The position numbers and the translations under genes were made by a program. Below are positions 61,577 to 64,000 of a DNA stretch of 64,000 bases, one piece after another. This DNA comes from Clostridia bacterium (GTDB taxonomy: Bacteria > Bacillota > DSM-521 > Neomoorellales > SLTJ01), in contig JANLFO010000007.1 in NCBI GenBank assembly GCA_024653205.1, positions 48,024 to 112,023 on the forward strand. The letters are read 5' to 3'. Numbering within the stretch: position 1 is the first letter of the stretch; each line of letters begins with the position of its first letter. The notes under the pieces are model-generated. The model did not search any database. It had not been told where the DNA came from and was given only the letters and a program-made list of their open reading frames with translations.

Positions 61577-62508
61577 GACGTTCTGATTGGGGTTACAAGC
61601 TCATCGCCCTGGCCCTGGCCTTTGCCCTTTGGCTCTACGTCACCGAGGAGCGCAATCCCGTGGCGGACAACGTCCTGAACGTGCCCTTGGAGACCCGGGC
61701 CGTCCCGAGCGATCTGGTCGTGGCGGAGAAGCCCACCACGGTTCAGGTGCGGGTCCAGGGAGCCAGGCAAGCGGTAGAGCGCCTGACGCCCCGTGATCTC
61801 CAGGCTTTTGTGAACCTGTCGGGGGCTCACGCCGGGGCGAACCAGCGTCCGGTCGAGGTGGTTCTGCCCTCCAGGGTGGAACTGGTGGAGGTTTTGCCTC
61901 CCCAGGCTTCGGTAGTACTGGAGCAGGTAACCAAGACGCAGTTGCCGGTAGAGGTGAAGCTTACAGGTGAACCGGCCCCGGGATACGAAGTGTTGGCGCC
62001 CCTGGTGCGGCCGCAGGAAGTAGTGGTTTCCGGCCCGCGCAGCTGGCTCGAGGAACTCGCCAAGGGGGTAGTAGAGGTCAATATAAGGGGGAGGACTGAG
62101 AGCCTTCACCTGTACCTTCCCGTCCGGCTGATCGAGCGCGACGGGGAAGAGGCCCTGCCGGGACCGGAAGTCGATCCTTCGGCGGTGGAAGTATTCGTAC
62201 CCGTGGCGGTCGCCGGCGTTTCCAAGGAAGTGCCGGTAAAGGTGGCGCTTGAAGGCGATCCGGCCGAAGGTTACAAGCTGGGCCGGATAGCGGTCAGCCC
62301 TTCCACGGTGCGGGTTTACGGTGCTCCGGAAGTGCTGGCCGGAATAAAAGAACTGGTGAGCCGCCCGGTAAATATCTCCGGCGCCCGAGAGAGCCTGCAG
62401 GTGTTGCTCGACTTCAGCCCCCCGGAAGGACTATACTTATATCCGGTGGCGGTCGCGGCGGTAATCGAAGTGCTGCCGGACCGTAACCGGGAGCCGGAAG
62501 CCACATAG
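61558..62508 (+). CDS. cdaR: CdaA regulator CdaR (YbbR-domain protein)
   Basis: CdaR binds and regulates CdaA from outside the membrane. The protein of about 316 residues has one N-terminal membrane helix (about 10-28) and several YbbR repeats, seen as beta-rich units with PTTVQVRVQG, PQEVVVSGP and PSTVRVYGA. The start overlaps cdaA: GTG 61558 is my choice, with TTG 61555 and GTG 61564 also in frame. Confidence 0.92.
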   Translation: MAVEALRRSDWGYKLIALALAFALWLYVTEERNPVADNVLNVPLETRAVPSDLVVAEKPTTVQVRVQGARQAVERLTPRDLQAFVNLSGAHAGANQRPVEVVLPSRVELVEVLPPQASVVLEQVTKTQLPVEVKLTGEPAPGYEVLAPLVRPQEVVVSGPRSWLEELAKGVVEVNIRGRTESLHLYLPVRLIERDGEEALPGPEVDPSAVEVFVPVAVAGVSKEVPVKVALEGDPAEGYKLGRIAVSPSTVRVYGAPEVLAGIKELVSRPVNISGARESLQVLLDFSPPEGLYLYPVAVAAVIEVLPDRNREPEAT

Positions 62509-62535
62509 CCTAGGAATAGGGGTGACGGCTGGATC

Positions 62536-63876
62536 ATGGGCTCACTGTTCGGCACCGACGGCGTCAGAGGCGTGGCCAACCGGGACCTGGGCCCGGAGCT
62601 GGTTTACCGGCTGGGTCGGGCGGCGGCCCACGTGGTTGCCCGCGCCCGATCCCGCCCCCCCATACTGGTAGGGCGTGATCCCAGGGTGTCCGGCGACCTC
62701 CTGGAGGCCGCCCTCTGTGCGGGAATAATGTCCACCGGCGCGGACGTGTGGCGCGTGGGAGTGGTGCCCACGCCGGCGGTAGCCTATCTTACCCGGGTCT
62801 CGGGGGCGGCAGCAGGCGTGGTTATATCTGCCTCCCACAATCCCGTGGCCGATAACGGCATCAAGATCTTCGGCGGCGACGGCTACAAACTCCCCGACGC
62901 GGCCGAAGAGGAGATCGAGGCCCTGGTACGGGGGAATATGAACGGCATACCCTACCCGGTGGGCGAGGGGGTGGGCCGGAGCCTTAACCTTGAGGCGCAG
63001 GTCGACCGCTACCTGGAACACGTGCTCCGTACGGTGAAGGTGCGGCTGGAGGGCCTGCGGATCGTGGTGGACTGCGCCAACGGCGCGGCCAGTCAGACCA
63101 CGCCGAGGGTGCTGCGCGAGCTGGGTGCGGAAGTGGTGTGCCTCAATCACGAGCCCAACGGGATCAACATCAATGCCGGCTGCGGTTCCCTCCACCCCGA
63201 GGGTCTGCAGAGGGCGGTGGTGGAGTGGGGAGCCCACCTCGGCCTGGCCCACGACGGCGACGCCGACCGGGTAATAGCCGTGGACGAAAAGGGCCGGCTG
63301 GTGGACGGCGACGGGATCATCCTCTCCTGCGCCCTCCACCTCAAGGAGCGGGGAGAGCTGGCGGCCAACACGGTGGTGGTCACGGTGATGAGCAACGGCG
63401 GCCTGCACCTGGCCCTGCGGGAGGCGGGCATTGAGGTGCGGGAAACCCCGGTGGGCGACCGCTACGTGCTGGAAGAAATGCTGCGCTGCGGCGCGGTCCT
63501 GGGCGGAGAACAGTCCGGCCACGTCATTTTTCTCCGGCACAACACTACCGGAGACGGCCTGATTACCGCCCTCCAGCTCCTGGAGGTAATGGCGGAGCAG
63601 GACCAACCCCTGTCCGCCCTGGCGGCACGCCTGCCCCGCCTGCCGCAGGTATTGCTAAACGTGCCGGTTAAAGATAAGGATCGGGCCGTGGCCGACCCCC
63701 GCCTGCGCGAGGCGGTAGGGCGGCTTTCCCGGCAGTTGGACGGCCGGGGACGGATTCTGGTGCGTCCGTCCGGTACCGAGCCCCTGGTGCGCATCATGGT
63801 GGAAGGGCCGGTCCGGGAAGAACTGGAAGCGGTGGTGGCCCGGTTGGAGGAGGTGGTGCGTCAGGTAGCCGGCTAG
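62536..63876 (+). CDS. glmM: Phosphoglucosamine mutase
   Basis: GlmM converts glucosamine 6-phosphate to glucosamine 1-phosphate on the way to UDP-GlcNAc, and in some species it restrains CdaA. The N-terminal [13 protein letters not shown], the phosphoserine loop SASHNP (Ser100), the metal loop HDGDADR and the C-terminal [15 protein letters not shown] are intact. The length of 446 residues is normal. It may be followed by glmS outside the window. Confidence 0.97.
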   Translation: MGSLFGTDGVRGVANRDLGPELVYRLGRAAAHVVARARSRPPILVGRDPRVSGDLLEAALCAGIMSTGADVWRVGVVPTPAVAYLTRVSGAAAGVVISASHNPVADNGIKIFGGDGYKLPDAAEEEIEALVRGNMNGIPYPVGEGVGRSLNLEAQVDRYLEHVLRTVKVRLEGLRIVVDCANGAASQTTPRVLRELGAEVVCLNHEPNGININAGCGSLHPEGLQRAVVEWGAHLGLAHDGDADRVIAVDEKGRLVDGDGIILSCALHLKERGELAANTVVVTVMSNGGLHLALREAGIEVRETPVGDRYVLEEMLRCGAVLGGEQSGHVIFLRHNTTGDGLITALQLLEVMAEQDQPLSALAARLPRLPQVLLNVPVKDKDRAVADPRLREAVGRLSRQLDGRGRILVRPSGTEPLVRIMVEGPVREELEAVVARLEEVVRQVAG

Positions 63877-63943
63877 TCTTGGTTCCCGGCGCAGGAGATT
63901 CGGCAGCGCCCGGACCCGGATCTTAGAAACCTAACTCTGAGGG

Positions 63944-64000
63944 ATCCCCAATTTGCCTTGCCGACAGTCCTGGTTCCCCCTCGTACCGGTCGCGGGGGCG
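63944..64000 (+). repeat. Start of another copy of the structured repeat, cut by the window end
   Basis: ATCCCCAATTTGCCTTGCCG at 63944 is followed by ACAGTCCTGGTTCCCCCTCG and TACCGGTCGC, the typical left end. The last bases differ from the other copies and then the window stops. It lies about 65 bases after the glmM stop. Confidence 0.8.

Overview
The window comes from a visibly GC-rich, endospore-forming member of the Firmicutes, most likely a deep-branching, anaerobic and possibly thermophilic clostridium related to the Moorella / Ammonifex / Desulfotomaculum groups. Sporulation genes (spoIID, a spoIIQ-type gene, spoIIID), the Bacillus-like order prmC-ywlC-mntP-ywlE-rpiB-glyA-wecB-atp-ywmB-murA-spoIID-spoIIQ-spoIIID-mbl, an archaeal-type fructose-1,6-bisphosphate aldolase/phosphatase, and frequent TTG and GTG starts behind strong AGGAGG-type ribosome sites support this. 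The species assignment is inference; no rRNA or tRNA gene is visible.

Layout. 1-9.1 kb: end of prmC (with an odd in-frame insertion), an ion antiporter, and the conserved ywlC-ZIP transporter-mntP-ywlE-rpiB-glyA-comEB-wecB run. 9.2-16.3 kb: the complete F1Fo ATP synthase operon with two AtpI-type accessory proteins. 16.4-21.8 kb: ywmB, murA and the sporulation/cell-shape block. 21.9-30.5 kb: a 47-residue small gene facing left, then argCJBDFGH, a complete route from glutamate to arginine using acetyl recycling by ArgJ; carbamoyl phosphate must come from elsewhere. 30.6-33.6 kb: gluconeogenic FBP aldolase/phosphatase and a PLP amino acid decarboxylase. 33.6-49 kb: a mixed stretch of short units on both strands (L,D-transpeptidase, MBL hydrolase, iron-sulfur flavoprotein, M20 peptidase, GNAT, DinG helicase, zinc ribbon, bifunctional nuclease, RtcB ligase, GalE-like epimerase, alpha/beta hydrolase, MTA phosphorylase, adenine deaminase, ferredoxin, FmdB-type zinc ribbon, DUF3786). 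49-59.1 kb: a tight branched-chain operon ilvE-ilvD-ilvB-ilvN-leuA-leuC-leuD-cimA that lacks ilvC and leuB. 59.2-63.9 kb: two tandem DUF881 membrane proteins facing away from cdaA-cdaR-glmM, the c-di-AMP synthase / amino sugar module.

The least explained structure is a family of non-coding repeats of about 240 bp with imperfect terminal inverted repeats (core GGCAGTCCTGGTT) and several internal hairpins kept between copies. There are three full copies (31.8, 43.0, 44.1 kb), two solo half copies (22.1, 47.9 kb) and one cut by the window end (63.9 kb). They look like non-autonomous mobile elements (MITE- or REP-like). They lie next to gene starts, contain few stop codons, and so falsely extend the neighbouring reading frames. 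A different 147-base insertion with short inverted ends sits in frame inside prmC. Other points worth attention are a hairpin covering the ribosome site of spoIID, a promoter with an apparent ArgR operator before argC, and two small genes of fewer than 60 codons.
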